Assembly (NCBI RefSeq): GCF_000255655.1
Contig: NZ_JH636435.1
Location: 2,370,378-2,434,377 of the forward strand
From: Schlesneria paludicola DSM 18645
Lineage (GTDB): Bacteria; Planctomycetota; Planctomycetia; Planctomycetales; Planctomycetaceae
Length of the DNA stretch: 64,000 nt
Direction: 5' to 3'
This document shows positions 19,154 through 26,765 of the stretch, piece after piece (the first letter of the stretch is position 1; every line of letters begins with the position of its first letter). Both the position numbers and the translations under genes were made by a program. A model generated the notes under the pieces. It ran no database searches and was not told where the DNA came from. It was given only the letters and a program-made list of their open reading frames with translations.

Positions 19154-19230
19154 TCATTCCGACGACTTGTTGTCGCCGGGCGGATCGGACGTGGTTTCCC
19201 AGCGAACCGAAGAGGCGTCCGATCCGTTTG
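19154..19230 (+). repeat. third copy of the intergenic leader plus hairpin, in front of csrA
   Basis: tcattccgacgacttgttgtcgc repeats the element seen at 18761 and 18831. It leads into cggatcggacg/cgtccgatccg (19181-19191 and 19216-19226; 24-base loop) followed by tttgtttt. It lies 31 bases before the csrA start. Confidence 0.6.
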
Positions 19231-19261
19231 TTTTCACTCTGATCATTCAAGGAAGGATGTC

Positions 19262-19480
19262 ATGCTTGTTCTCTCACGGAAGACTAGCGAAGCGATCATC
19301 GTGAACGAACTCGTTGTCGTTCGCGTGGTACGTATCGGCCCCGGTTCGGTGCGATTGGGAATTTCCGCCCCCGCCGACTGGCACATTCGTCGCGAAGAAT
19401 TACCCGCGATGGAAAAGGAAATTGAAATCCCGTTCGACGGTACAGACCCCGACGCGTTCTCGGCACTGGCGGGGGTTTGA
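19262..19480 (+). CDS. csrA: CsrA/RsmA-like RNA-binding regulator encoded by the prophage
   Basis: 72 residues (family about 60-65). MLVLSRKTSEAIIVN and VRLGISAPADWHIRREEL match the CsrA fold (beta-strands carrying the Leu4/Arg6-type and Arg44-type RNA-contact residues, here LSRK and HIRREE). CsrA dimers bind GGA motifs in mRNA leaders and block or promote translation. The tail (EIEIPFDGTDPDAFSALAGV) is acidic. The start at 19262 has a strong AAGGAAGGA upstream, itself containing GGA. The zinc-ribbon gene begins three bases after its stop. Phage-borne copies can re-route host post-transcriptional control. Confidence 0.9.
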   Translation: MLVLSRKTSEAIIVNELVVVRVVRIGPGSVRLGISAPADWHIRREELPAMEKEIEIPFDGTDPDAFSALAGV

Positions 19481-19482
19481 TC

Positions 19483-19677
19483 ATGGTCCGAGGCTTTCTT
19501 CACACTTTGATCTGTTCGGTGTTTGGATACCGCTGCACTGAGTGCGGACGCCTTTTCTTGTTTTTGCGGCGATTCCGTACGGACAACGTCAACCGCGAAT
19601 GGAACGACGAGCACGATATCGAAATCGGTCTGAGTTTCTGTTCGAAAGACTGCGCCGACCGCTGGATTCCATTCTGA
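19483..19677 (+). CDS. small zinc-ribbon protein, unknown
   Basis: 64 residues starting two bases after the csrA stop, so probably translationally coupled. CTEC near residue 18 and FCSKDCADRW near the C-terminus supply a C-x2-C...C-x3-C zinc-binding set with a treble-clef or zinc-ribbon look. The middle is basic and aromatic. Not assigned to a named family; a DNA- or protein-binding adaptor is likely. Confidence 0.55.
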   Translation: MVRGFLHTLICSVFGYRCTECGRLFLFLRRFRTDNVNREWNDEHDIEIGLSFCSKDCADRWIPF

Positions 19678-19704
19678 CACATACTTCCAAGTGGAACGGA
19701 TTCC

Positions 19705-20754
19705 ATGACTCAATCAAAAGACCAACACGCGCAAAGTCTCGACTTCGGTGCGTCTTATCCGACTCGCGATCCGTTTTTCGCGAATGACTTTGTGCGGGAT
19801 ATCGAACGGGAAGCGCTGGCGGTCGAACTCGGACCGGCCGCGTGTTGGCTGCTCACCGTCATTGTGTTGACGGAAGACAAGGCCAGATATCGACGCGCCC
19901 CGTGGTTTCGTCAATCGGTTCTGATCGAGCGTGTTGGTTTGCAGAAAGATGCCCTGAGAGACACCGTAAGAAAGTGTGTTGAGAAGGGGTGGCTCCACTG
20001 GGAACAGAAGAACAACTTTTCGCCAATCTATGCGTGGGTAACGTATCCCTCATGGTTCGAACACAAGCAAACTTGGACGGAAAAACCGCTCAAGAGCCGC
20101 TCAAGTACCTCTCAAGAGCCGTCCAAATCCCGCTCAAAGGCCGCTGAAGAACCGCCCGAAAGCCGTTCAGTCGACGCTCAAGAGCCGCTCTCTACTATCC
20201 CTATCCCTGTTCCCATTCCTGAACCCAAATCAAAACCCTCCCCCACCCCCAAAGATGACTGGCAGGCGGTGGGGGAGGCGATGTTGGAAATCGGCATTGG
20301 AGAAACCTCTGAGCCTCTACGGAGTCTCAAGGACAACCAAGTCGACCCCGGTCTCGTGCTGGGCGTACTGCGGTACGCCAGCGAGTCCAAGCTCTGGAAG
20401 GCTGGAAAGATTCGGCGACGGCTGATCAATCTGCGGCCAGGGCAATCCCCCGACGATCGACGTTTCTGGATGCAACCCGATCACGGTCCGGTTCATCCAG
20501 CGACGTCGACGTCGAAATCTTCCGACGATTCGCGGACGCGCGATCGTCGGTTACGTCAACTCGAACTCGAATTCGGTCCAGAACTCAACGAGTTGACGAC
20601 TGCCGCGATGATCGATCGGTATCGCTTTCCAGACCACGTTCGCGATCGGCTACGCGCTTATCCGACATGGAAACATACGGACCGAGCGCCAGAGGTTCGC
20701 CGCATTGTATTGGAGTTTTTACATACGGTTCGAAGCAATGAATCGACAAGTTGA
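19705..20754 (+). CDS. winged-helix protein, putative phage replication initiator/organiser
   Basis: 349 residues. The first 115 contain a winged-helix-like segment (ELGPAACWLLTVIVLTEDKARYRR... LIERVGLQKDALRDTVRKCVEKGWLHWE), typical of phage replisome-organiser and Rep N-termini. A Ser/Pro/Glu linker follows (about 125-185; repeated S-R-S and Q-E-P), then a basic domain of about 165 residues without a recognisable motif. Its position between early genes and a recombination-type gene fits replication initiation, but this is an inference from layout. No helicase or primase gene is present in the prophage. Confidence 0.5.
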   Translation: MTQSKDQHAQSLDFGASYPTRDPFFANDFVRDIEREALAVELGPAACWLLTVIVLTEDKARYRRAPWFRQSVLIERVGLQKDALRDTVRKCVEKGWLHWEQKNNFSPIYAWVTYPSWFEHKQTWTEKPLKSRSSTSQEPSKSRSKAAEEPPESRSVDAQEPLSTIPIPVPIPEPKSKPSPTPKDDWQAVGEAMLEIGIGETSEPLRSLKDNQVDPGLVLGVLRYASESKLWKAGKIRRRLINLRPGQSPDDRRFWMQPDHGPVHPATSTSKSSDDSRTRDRRLRQLELEFGPELNELTTAAMIDRYRFPDHVRDRLRAYPTWKHTDRAPEVRRIVLEFLHTVRSNESTS

Positions 20755-20768
20755 AAGGAGTGTTTTTC

Positions 20769-21116
20769 ATGTCCGTACGACTGATTGGTTTGAATCTCGA
20801 AAGTTTGCATGCCCTTGGCGATGGCGAACTTGGTGTGTTGATTCGAAACCAGTTGCAACGCATCTCACAGGACTGCGTGAATCGACCGCATGACACGACG
20901 AAGCGGAAAGTCATTCTCGAAATCTCGGCGGCTCCCATCGTGAATTCTCACGGCGAATTCACGCACGCGAACATCGAAGTCGAGTGCAAGGCGAAGATCC
21001 CCGTTTTCCGGACGACGCCTTATCAAATGAAAGCCGACATGAACGGCTTCAAGTTCAATCAGGACTTTCCGGACTCGATCGACCAGCAATCGCTGCTTGA
21101 TGACCACGACGAATAG
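20769..21116 (+). CDS. hypothetical early phage protein
   Basis: 115 residues. ATG 20769 lies eight bases after AAAGGAG, whereas the in-frame codon at 20751 does not. The sequence has a central beta-rich stretch (KRKVILEISAAPIVNSHGEFTHANIEVECKAKIP) and an acidic C-terminus (DDHDE), a pattern seen in phage single-strand-binding and recombination accessory proteins. No specific family can be named. Confidence 0.55.
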   Translation: MSVRLIGLNLESLHALGDGELGVLIRNQLQRISQDCVNRPHDTTKRKVILEISAAPIVNSHGEFTHANIEVECKAKIPVFRTTPYQMKADMNGFKFNQDFPDSIDQQSLLDDHDE

Positions 21117-21181
21117 TCGCTGAGGTTAAACGACGTTGTTTCACCTCCAATTGTCCAAATGGTTTCGAAAGGATTTTTGAA

Positions 21182-22081
21182 TTGCAAACTTCAGAATTAC
21201 ACATCCCCTCCCGTACATTCGAGCAAATCAAGGACCTCGTCGAGTCCTCACGAGAGGCAAAAGGTTCGATCGATGTTGTCAATATCCCCGGCGATCCTGA
21301 CAAACGGTTGTTCATCGTGAAGCCGGATTCGACGTATGAAGTATTTGAGCCAGGGAGAACACCACGGAGTTCCCAGTTGCTGTCGGTCGATCAAATTCCG
21401 GTGTTCGTGCAGCATGCGATCGGAAAATGGGAGGCGGATCCGGTTGTGTACTACAACGCGAAAAACGTGATCGTGCGATTGGTTGAAGACAATTTGCGAT
21501 TCACGTTGGGCGGGACTGCACTCGTGAATTTGTCCGAGTCGCCGCAGTTGAAAATTGTGAAAAAGTACGCGGAGTCACCTGATTCGGCGTGGTTGCCACA
21601 TAAAGCATTCGTGTCGTTGCTGCGTATCAATCTCTCCGATTGCATTGATGACAAGACACTGGATTCGCTGGTGAAAGCTCTGACACGCTTGCAGTTCGAC
21701 AGCGGTACCCGCGTCGCTTCGCAGGTCGCCAGAAACCGTGAATCGCTGGGACGCGACGTCATCGCCGAAGTGAAGTCGTTAGACGACATCCAGATTCCCG
21801 AAGAAGTCGTCTTGCGAATGCGACTCTTTACCGACCCCGCTTTGCAAGGTCGACAAGCCATCGTTTGCAAGCTGGAAACGGACCCGACGAACGGACGACT
21901 CGCGCTGTTGCCCATGGCGAACCAGATCGAAGACGCACTGGACCGCGAGATGTCGAATCTCGGTGATTTGCTGCGAACGTCGCTCAACTCTCGCACGATC
22001 GCTTTGCCGGATCCAACCGGCGAAGGGCTTGCGCCTGTCGAATTGCCGAAAGTCGTTCCAGTGTTCTACGGAACTCCGTGA
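21182..22081 (+). CDS. YfdQ/DUF2303-like phage protein
   Basis: 299 residues from the TTG at 21182, eight bases after AAAGGA. The middle (DPVVYYNAKNVIVRLVEDN..., then HKAFVSLLRINLSDCIDD...LVKALTRLQFDS) and the later strand-rich part (EEVVLRMRLFTDPALQGRQAIVCKLETD...LALLPMANQIEDALD) resemble the DUF2303/YfdQ family found in early regions of prophages. Function unknown. It follows the previous gene by 65 bases in the same orientation. Confidence 0.5.
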   Translation: MQTSELHIPSRTFEQIKDLVESSREAKGSIDVVNIPGDPDKRLFIVKPDSTYEVFEPGRTPRSSQLLSVDQIPVFVQHAIGKWEADPVVYYNAKNVIVRLVEDNLRFTLGGTALVNLSESPQLKIVKKYAESPDSAWLPHKAFVSLLRINLSDCIDDKTLDSLVKALTRLQFDSGTRVASQVARNRESLGRDVIAEVKSLDDIQIPEEVVLRMRLFTDPALQGRQAIVCKLETDPTNGRLALLPMANQIEDALDREMSNLGDLLRTSLNSRTIALPDPTGEGLAPVELPKVVPVFYGTP

Positions 22082-22149
22082 CGGCGTCCCATATCAATCG
22101 CTTCGGAATCGTTTCGGGCGTGTTCATTGTCTGCTCATTTGGAGAAATC

Positions 22150-22488
22150 ATGTTTGTTGTTTCTGCGAACTACCGTGACCGATCGAGTCCTTATCGTTGG
22201 TTGATCCGCAAATCCGACGAGCCAGCCGAGAATGCGAAGGCATACAAACGCGTGGAGTTGGAAGAAGTCACGTTCGAGCGATCAAATCAAAACGAGGAAG
22301 GCTACGGTTGTCGCACTGTGGCATTTGCTGACAAGGCAATTGGGTTCGAACCTGAAGAGGTCGCAGAAAACCGGGCTGTCAATCTTCGGTTTGATGGTGA
22401 GGAGTTCCGTGATGAGTCGAACCTTGTCGTGAAGTCTTGCACAACATTGAAACTCGGCAAATTCGGGGACATGGTCGCCGTCGTGTGA
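22150..22488 (+). CDS. hypothetical early phage protein
   Basis: 112 residues from the ATG at 22150, with ggaga five bases upstream. The sequence is acidic (FEPEEVAENRAVNLRFDGEEFRDES) without membrane segments or known motifs. Hairpins ccaggg/ccctgg and gagcg/cgctc follow between its end and the methyltransferase gene. Confidence 0.5.
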   Translation: MFVVSANYRDRSSPYRWLIRKSDEPAENAKAYKRVELEEVTFERSNQNEEGYGCRTVAFADKAIGFEPEEVAENRAVNLRFDGEEFRDESNLVVKSCTTLKLGKFGDMVAVV

Positions 22489-22603
22489 CCCAAATGGAAT
22501 CCACAGAAAGATCCCCGAGCGTATTGGGTGCGCTCGTTCTTGATAGCCAGGGTAACGCAGGATGCGACGCCCTGGCCTTTGTGAAAGCTCGACAGGGTCA
22601 TCG

Positions 22604-24571
22604 ATGCGAAAGCTACATGTCAATCACCTACATTCCAAACGATGGATGATCGTTGACAACTTTGCTGGGGGCGGCGGGGCCTCGACCGGCATTGAAATGG
22701 CGGTCAATCGATCCCCCGACGTCGCGATCAATCACGACCCCGAAGCATTGGCCATGCACGCGGCAAATCATCCATTCACGAGACACTACGCGACAGACGT
22801 GTTCGAAGTGGATCCGCAGGTTGTCGTACGCGGCAAGCCGGTCGGATTAGCTTGGTTTTCCCCTGATTGCACACACCATTCGAAAGCGCGTGGCGGCAAA
22901 CCGATCCGCGAAGCGGGTAAGAAATCTCGCGGCCTCGCGTGGGTTGTCGTCAACTGGGCAAAAGCCACCAGACCGCGCGTGATCATGCTGGAAAACGTCG
23001 AAGAGTTTGCTCAATGGGGCCCGCTGGTGAAAACGCCGCGGGGTGACGTTCCTTGCCCGGCGCGTCGTGGCAAGACGTTTAAGAAATGGGTGCGTTCGCT
23101 CGAGCGGCTTGGATACCGCGTCGAATGGCGTGAACTGCGGGCTTGTGACTTCGGATCACCAACCATTCGAAAGCGACTGTTCGTCGTCGCCCGTTGTGAT
23201 GGTCAACAGATCGTTTGGCCAAACCCGACGCATGGTAAACCCGGCACGCCCGATGTCGTCTCTGGAAAACTGCTGCCGTGGCGAACCGCTGCGGAAATCA
23301 TTGATTGGGATTTGTCGTGCCCGTCGATTTTCATGTCGTCCGAGGTTGGCAAAGCGATCGGAGTGAAACGCCCCCTTGCAGAAAACACGCTGAAACGCAT
23401 CGCGGCCGGCTTGAAGCGATATGTGATCGACAACCCTCGACCGTTCATCGTGTGTTGCAATCATGGCGGTGACTGGTTTCGCGGCCGTGGCCTCGACCAT
23501 CCCATGTCGACTGTCACCGGCAGCAAAGGCGATGCGTTGGTCGCCCCGTTTGTCGCTTCACCAGCACACAGCACGACGACCGGTCGCGGTCCAAACGTGT
23601 GGAACGCGGACACGCCTTTAAGGACGGTCACCGGTTCAAACGACAAATGTGTGGTTGCGCCGTACTTGACCGCGTATCACGGCCAGAAAGTTGACGGCAG
23701 TACTTCCCGTTCGATCGAGATGAGCGAACCGCTCAGAACACCCGACACGCAAAACCGATTTGGGTTCGTCGCTCCCGTCATGACTTATGCGCAGCAAGGC
23801 GGCTTGAACCGCTCCGCGTCCGAGCCGTTGCATACGCTCACGGCCAGCCGAAAAGATCAAAACGCGGTCATCGCCCCGGTTCTCTCCCGTGAATTCGGTA
23901 AATCCGTCGGTTGTTCGGTGACAAGTCCCGTTCCGACGGTCATGCCAGCCGGGCAGGGCAAAACCTCAGTCGTTCAGGCGTTTTTGGCCCAACACAATAC
24001 GGGCGTCATCGGTCACCGAGCCGACACGCCATTGTCGACGATCACGGGGCGGGGCACGCAACAACAAATCGTCGAAGCGGCGTTCCTCAGTCATTCCTAC
24101 ACGAGCAACACGCGCGGCGGAGAAGGGCGACCGGAAACACCGCTCAAGACGGTTGTCGCTGGTGGGCAGCATCATGCTTGCGTCAAAGCGTTCTTGCTGA
24201 AGTATTACTCGGAAGGCGGGCAGCATCAGGCCTGTCACCAACCAGTGCATACCATTCCGACCGTCGACCGTTTGGGCGTGGTGAAGGTGGACGAAGTCGA
24301 GTACGAAATCGTTGATATCGGGATGCGAATGCTAACCGCCCGCGAGTTGTTTCGAGCTCAAGGGTTTCCCGATTCCTACAAGATCGACGTTCCGGCGGCG
24401 AACCGTCGCGGAACTGTGCGACCTTTGCCGAAGGATGCTCAAGTCCGCATGTGCGGCAACAGCGTCTGCCCCCAAGTTGCCGCCGCTTTGGTGAGCGCGA
24501 ATTGTGCATGGCTTGTGGAAACCGGTGTTTCCGTCAAGAAAACACGGCAACTTGAATTTGCGGGGGTGTAA
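22604..24571 (+). CDS. C5-cytosine DNA methyltransferase with repeat-rich target-recognition region
   Basis: About 655 residues. Motif I is NFAGGGGASTGIE (about 18-30), motif IV FSPDCTHHSKARGG with the catalytic Cys, motif VI MLENVEEF, motif VIII TIRKRLFVV. The C-terminal MLTARELFRAQGFP and RMCGNSVCPQVAAALV are motifs IX-X. It methylates cytosine C5 with S-adenosylmethionine. Between about residues 297 and 565 there are eight copies of a P-[LVM]-x-T-[VILP] unit roughly every 33-39 residues, each followed by a hydrophobic VAPxL-like strand. No restriction nuclease gene lies nearby, so it is an orphan enzyme, probably protecting phage DNA. Start 22604 or 22646. Confidence 0.9.
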   Translation: MRKLHVNHLHSKRWMIVDNFAGGGGASTGIEMAVNRSPDVAINHDPEALAMHAANHPFTRHYATDVFEVDPQVVVRGKPVGLAWFSPDCTHHSKARGGKPIREAGKKSRGLAWVVVNWAKATRPRVIMLENVEEFAQWGPLVKTPRGDVPCPARRGKTFKKWVRSLERLGYRVEWRELRACDFGSPTIRKRLFVVARCDGQQIVWPNPTHGKPGTPDVVSGKLLPWRTAAEIIDWDLSCPSIFMSSEVGKAIGVKRPLAENTLKRIAAGLKRYVIDNPRPFIVCCNHGGDWFRGRGLDHPMSTVTGSKGDALVAPFVASPAHSTTTGRGPNVWNADTPLRTVTGSNDKCVVAPYLTAYHGQKVDGSTSRSIEMSEPLRTPDTQNRFGFVAPVMTYAQQGGLNRSASEPLHTLTASRKDQNAVIAPVLSREFGKSVGCSVTSPVPTVMPAGQGKTSVVQAFLAQHNTGVIGHRADTPLSTITGRGTQQQIVEAAFLSHSYTSNTRGGEGRPETPLKTVVAGGQHHACVKAFLLKYYSEGGQHQACHQPVHTIPTVDRLGVVKVDEVEYEIVDIGMRMLTARELFRAQGFPDSYKIDVPAANRRGTVRPLPKDAQVRMCGNSVCPQVAAALVSANCAWLVETGVSVKKTRQLEFAGV

Positions 24572-24573
24572 CT

Positions 24574-24771
24574 ATGTCAGAACGATTCACTTGGCGGGAT
24601 GAAGCGAGTCCGATCATCGCTGAAGTGATTGCCCGCGTCGGATTGAGCGACATGAAGGCCTTCCGTCGGACGCTACGTGATGCGTACCCGTGGGGTGAAC
24701 TCGCACTAAATGAACAAACCCCGACATTAATCCGGGGTTGCTCTGTGTCAGTTCTTCGGCAGGGAAGTTAA
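24574..24771 (+). CDS. small conserved phage protein with replaced C-terminus (probably truncated)
   Basis: Starts two bases after the methyltransferase stop. The first ~48 residues (FTWRDEASPIIAEVIARVG...LRRTLRDAYPWGE type) match a small phage/planctomycete protein whose members I recall ending soon after YPxGER..YPYK.W. Here the frame continues instead through the inverted repeat of a terminator that belongs to the opposite-strand gene (24717-24739). The last ~15 residues are therefore probably foreign. I infer that an inserted cassette cut off the gene's end. Confidence 0.55.
   Translation: MSERFTWRDEASPIIAEVIARVGLSDMKAFRRTLRDAYPWGELALNEQTPTLIRGCSVSVLRQGS
24717..24739 (-). terminator. terminator of the minus-strand accessory gene
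   Basis: aaccccg-acattaat-ccggggtt forms a GC stem; read leftwards it is followed by a T-rich stretch (ttgttc). It lies 28 bases beyond the stop of the gene at 24768. Confidence 0.65.
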
Positions 24772-25748
24772 TCGTCAATCCCGGCTTTGCGCTTAGCTCG
24801 ATTCAGAATGCCCGTAATCCAATATTCAAGATCACGAAAACTGTCTTTGCTGAGAGTTTCAGGCAACTGAAGCGTGGCAGATCCTTCATCGAGAGGATAA
24901 TTCGCAGTCACGAATCCTGGTTTGTCGCTGATTTCTGGTAGTGATGGCTTAAGAAATGGATTGTTTGGGGGAGATGGACGCCCTCCGGGTGAAGACAATG
25001 GCGGAATTTCACCGCTCTGGGGAGGATTCGAAAGCGTCAATTCACTCACAGGAACACCAGATTTGCCGTCTTCGAAAAAAGCCCATTCGCCGCTTTCATC
25101 GAACCCAACAACCTTCTTCGGTGGATTAAATTGGTCTGTGCCATTGGACGTCCACTGCACGACATCGCCGACTTTGATTTCATGCTCAACGCCGGAATTT
25201 CCACCCTCAATAGTATCCCCTGCTTCGAGCTGCGCAAAGGCCACTGTCGAGATGAATCGGTCAACAGCGTTATCGACAAAGTCTTCATTGAAATTACGAT
25301 CGAATATCAAATGATGGCGAAGAACATCAGTGCTCGGAAGCCCATTACCGTGATATCGGCTCCACAGGCTCGCAAATAGTGGGGGCGAAGTCGCCGCTAT
25401 CTTCAGAAGTTCAGGACGATCGGCAGCGTTCAGGACAATACGCCGTCCAGAATCTGAGACAGCAATTTGGCGGCTGTCCCCGTTTCCCTCAACACTGATT
25501 AGCCCATACGACTTCACTGCCGCTACGGCCTGATTACCAGCGGTTCCACCGCGTGTGTACCCCCACCGTTCGTGTGCAACCAAGATTGGCACTTTGTGCG
25601 TCTTGTCCGCATCGTAGAGCACCTTCGTAAGTTGGACGGCTTTTCCCAAGTCAAATAGCGGATAATTGGGGCTGCGATGCTTCTGACGGCCCTTTTCCGC
25701 TCCACCCTTGCTTTTTACACCTGCATCAGCAGACCCCGAATTGTCCAC
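24768..25748 (-). CDS. accessory (moron) protein with winged-helix N-terminus, unknown
   Basis: 326 residues from the GTG at 25748; AGGAG sits six bases upstream, while the ATG at 25754 directly touches it. After a low-complexity start, NYPLFDLGKAVQLTKVLYDAD...GNQAVAAVKSYGLISVEG...VSDSGRRIVL looks like a helix-turn-helix/winged-helix domain (about 30-110). A central strand-rich segment (KVGDVVQWTSNGTDQF..VVGFDESGEWAFFEDGKSGVPV), a Pro-rich linker and a C-terminal helix (SKDSFRDLEYWITGILNRAKRK) follow. It runs against all neighbouring phage genes, has its own AT-rich promoter region and terminator, and thus has the layout of a lysogenic-conversion gene. Possible roles are host regulation or phage defence. 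Confidence 0.6.
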   Translation of the reverse strand: MDNSGSADAGVKSKGGAEKGRQKHRSPNYPLFDLGKAVQLTKVLYDADKTHKVPILVAHERWGYTRGGTAGNQAVAAVKSYGLISVEGNGDSRQIAVSDSGRRIVLNAADRPELLKIAATSPPLFASLWSRYHGNGLPSTDVLRHHLIFDRNFNEDFVDNAVDRFISTVAFAQLEAGDTIEGGNSGVEHEIKVGDVVQWTSNGTDQFNPPKKVVGFDESGEWAFFEDGKSGVPVSELTLSNPPQSGEIPPLSSPGGRPSPPNNPFLKPSLPEISDKPGFVTANYPLDEGSATLQLPETLSKDSFRDLEYWITGILNRAKRKAGIDD

Positions 25749-25754
25749 GGTCAT

Positions 25755-26199
25755 CTCCTATTCGTATTACATGCCACACAACGACGCATTGATACTATCA
25801 CGCAACAGCCAGGACGCAAGCATGTATTTTATCGTTTATTTCAAAAAACATGCATTGCGATATTGAGTGGTGTGTGCGACGACGCTATCGTGAGCGACAG
25901 AAAGCTGGAGGTGGTACATGAGAAGAGCAGAGAGCCACTGCGAAACTGGTCGTCAGCGTGGTGGCGAGGAGAGCAGTCCTGCCGGGGACGCGGCATAGCA
26001 TCCAAACGCCCCGGCAGGGCAAGGCGACCATTTGCGATCGCAGATTCGACGGGAATCAGGTGGTACTGATAACCGTCAACCGTGACGACCGGAGTCGTCA
26101 CGGGATGGAACCGAAGTCCCTCAACTTGTCAAAGGCGAGGATAACGCTTCGGTTCCGCTCTTTCAATGCCGTGTTTTCACGGCCTATGGAGAACGGACA
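25755..26199. other. AT-rich promoter segment, then a run of hairpins
   Basis: 25755-25870 is AT-rich (unlike the rest) and contains, on the minus strand, a TTGCGT..TAGTAT promoter-like pair and an imperfect gcatgt/acatgc repeat, probably the control region of the leftward gene. From 25970 on, perfect inverted repeats follow in series: cctgccgggg/ccccggcagg (25978-26018), tgcgatcgca (about 26032-26041), cgtgacgac-cgga-gtcgtcacg (26081-26102), ggaaccgaag/cttcggttcc (26107-26157) and ccgtg-tttt-cacgg (26169-26182). No convincing larger gene. Confidence 0.5.
25918..25998 (+). CDS. possible 26-residue leader peptide
   Basis: An ATG at 25918 with an unusually strong GGAGGTGG upstream opens a 26-residue, Arg/Glu/Gly-rich frame (MRRAESHCETGRQRGG...). 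It ends inside the first arm of the hairpin at 25978. The ribosome-binding site plus stop-in-hairpin layout is what a leader peptide would have; the peptide itself has no known relatives that I can name. Confidence 0.25.
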   Translation: MRRAESHCETGRQRGGEESSPAGDAA

Positions 26200-26340
26200 A
26201 TGGATAGCAAGGTGAAGAAGCCAGTCAACCGTTGCTGGCGATGGATCAGTTGTCAGACGGTGCGCCATTGGCGTAGTGGCAAGATGATCAAACGACGAGA
26301 CGGACTTCCGTTTCGCTTTCGTGTGTGGTGCCGGGCATAA
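26200..26340 (+). CDS. small Arg/Trp-rich protein, unknown
   Basis: 46 residues from the ATG at 26200, shortly after tggaga. Very basic with four Trp and three Cys (NRCWRWISCQTVRHWRSGK, ending FRFRVWCRA). Composition suggests nucleic-acid binding. No family assigned; it precedes the tRNA-like segment. Confidence 0.35.
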   Translation: MDSKVKKPVNRCWRWISCQTVRHWRSGKMIKRRDGLPFRFRVWCRA

Positions 26341-26359
26341 ACCCTGAGTTCTAGGCGAC

Positions 26360-26449
26360 GGGGGGTTCCGTGCTTCGCAGGCACAGCGGCCTTAAAAATC
26401 GCCGGAGGACGCGGCTTGCCCCGAAGGGGTTCAACTCCCACCCCCCCCG
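26360..26449 (+). tRNA. degenerate class II tRNA-like element (Leu TAA-like anticodon loop)
   Basis: Ninety bases can be laid out as acceptor GGGGGGT/CCCCCCC (six pairs), D-stem GTGC/GCAC with a seven-base loop, anticodon stem GCGGC/ATCGC (four of five pairs, one wobble) around loop CTTAAAA (anticodon TAA), a 22-base variable arm, and T-loop TTCAACT flanked by three G-C pairs. CTTAAAA is the usual loop of tRNA-Leu(UAA), which is also class II. The D-loop lacks GG and the T-stem is short, so it may be a pseudo-tRNA or a chance match. CTTTTT follows. Confidence 0.3.
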
Positions 26450-26547
26450 CTTTTTCGTTTTATCTGCTTGTCTGCTTCTATAAGGCACCCTGACGGAACG
26501 CGTTACATCTGCCAACGCGCTCCGCTTTCAAACGCCATTGTATTGAT

Positions 26548-26761
26548 TCAGACACCGCTCATTGAATACGTCGGAACTGACAATCTTCGAGCGTGGGAAT
26601 GATCACTGCGAGCGCGAATGTCCGATCCTCGCGATCGATTCTCGATCAAATCGATCGCGTAGTTGGCGATCCACACCCCCCCCGAGAATGAAGGGGGAGG
26701 CGAGCATGCAGCAGAGGCCGCCAAAGTAGCGTCGGCCCAACTTGCTCTCGATGCGTCGCAA
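26548..26761 (-). pseudogene. small membrane protein split across two frames at a G8 tract
   Basis: Begins (TTG 26761) just after the stop of the RHH gene. The protein RRIESKLGRRYFGGLCCMLASPFILGG has the look of a membrane helix, but at a run of eight G residues (plus-strand C's at 26676-26683) the frame leads to a short tail ending at 26603. With seven G's it would continue as VWIANYAIDLIENRSRG, a natural-looking juxtamembrane region ending at 26548. This may be an inactivated gene, a phase-variable tract or a slippage site. Confidence 0.4.
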
Positions 26762-26765
26762 AATG

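Noticed and set aside
25841..26101. Minus-strand frame beginning VVTVDGYQYHLIPVES
   Set aside because: The first 35 residues look natural, but the frame then crosses the hairpin series and the leftward gene's control region with no ribosome-binding site; left as undecided, not annotated.
26253..26441. Minus-strand frame over the tRNA-like element
   Set aside because: Shadow of the Arg/Trp-rich plus-strand gene and the GC-rich structured DNA; no motif.
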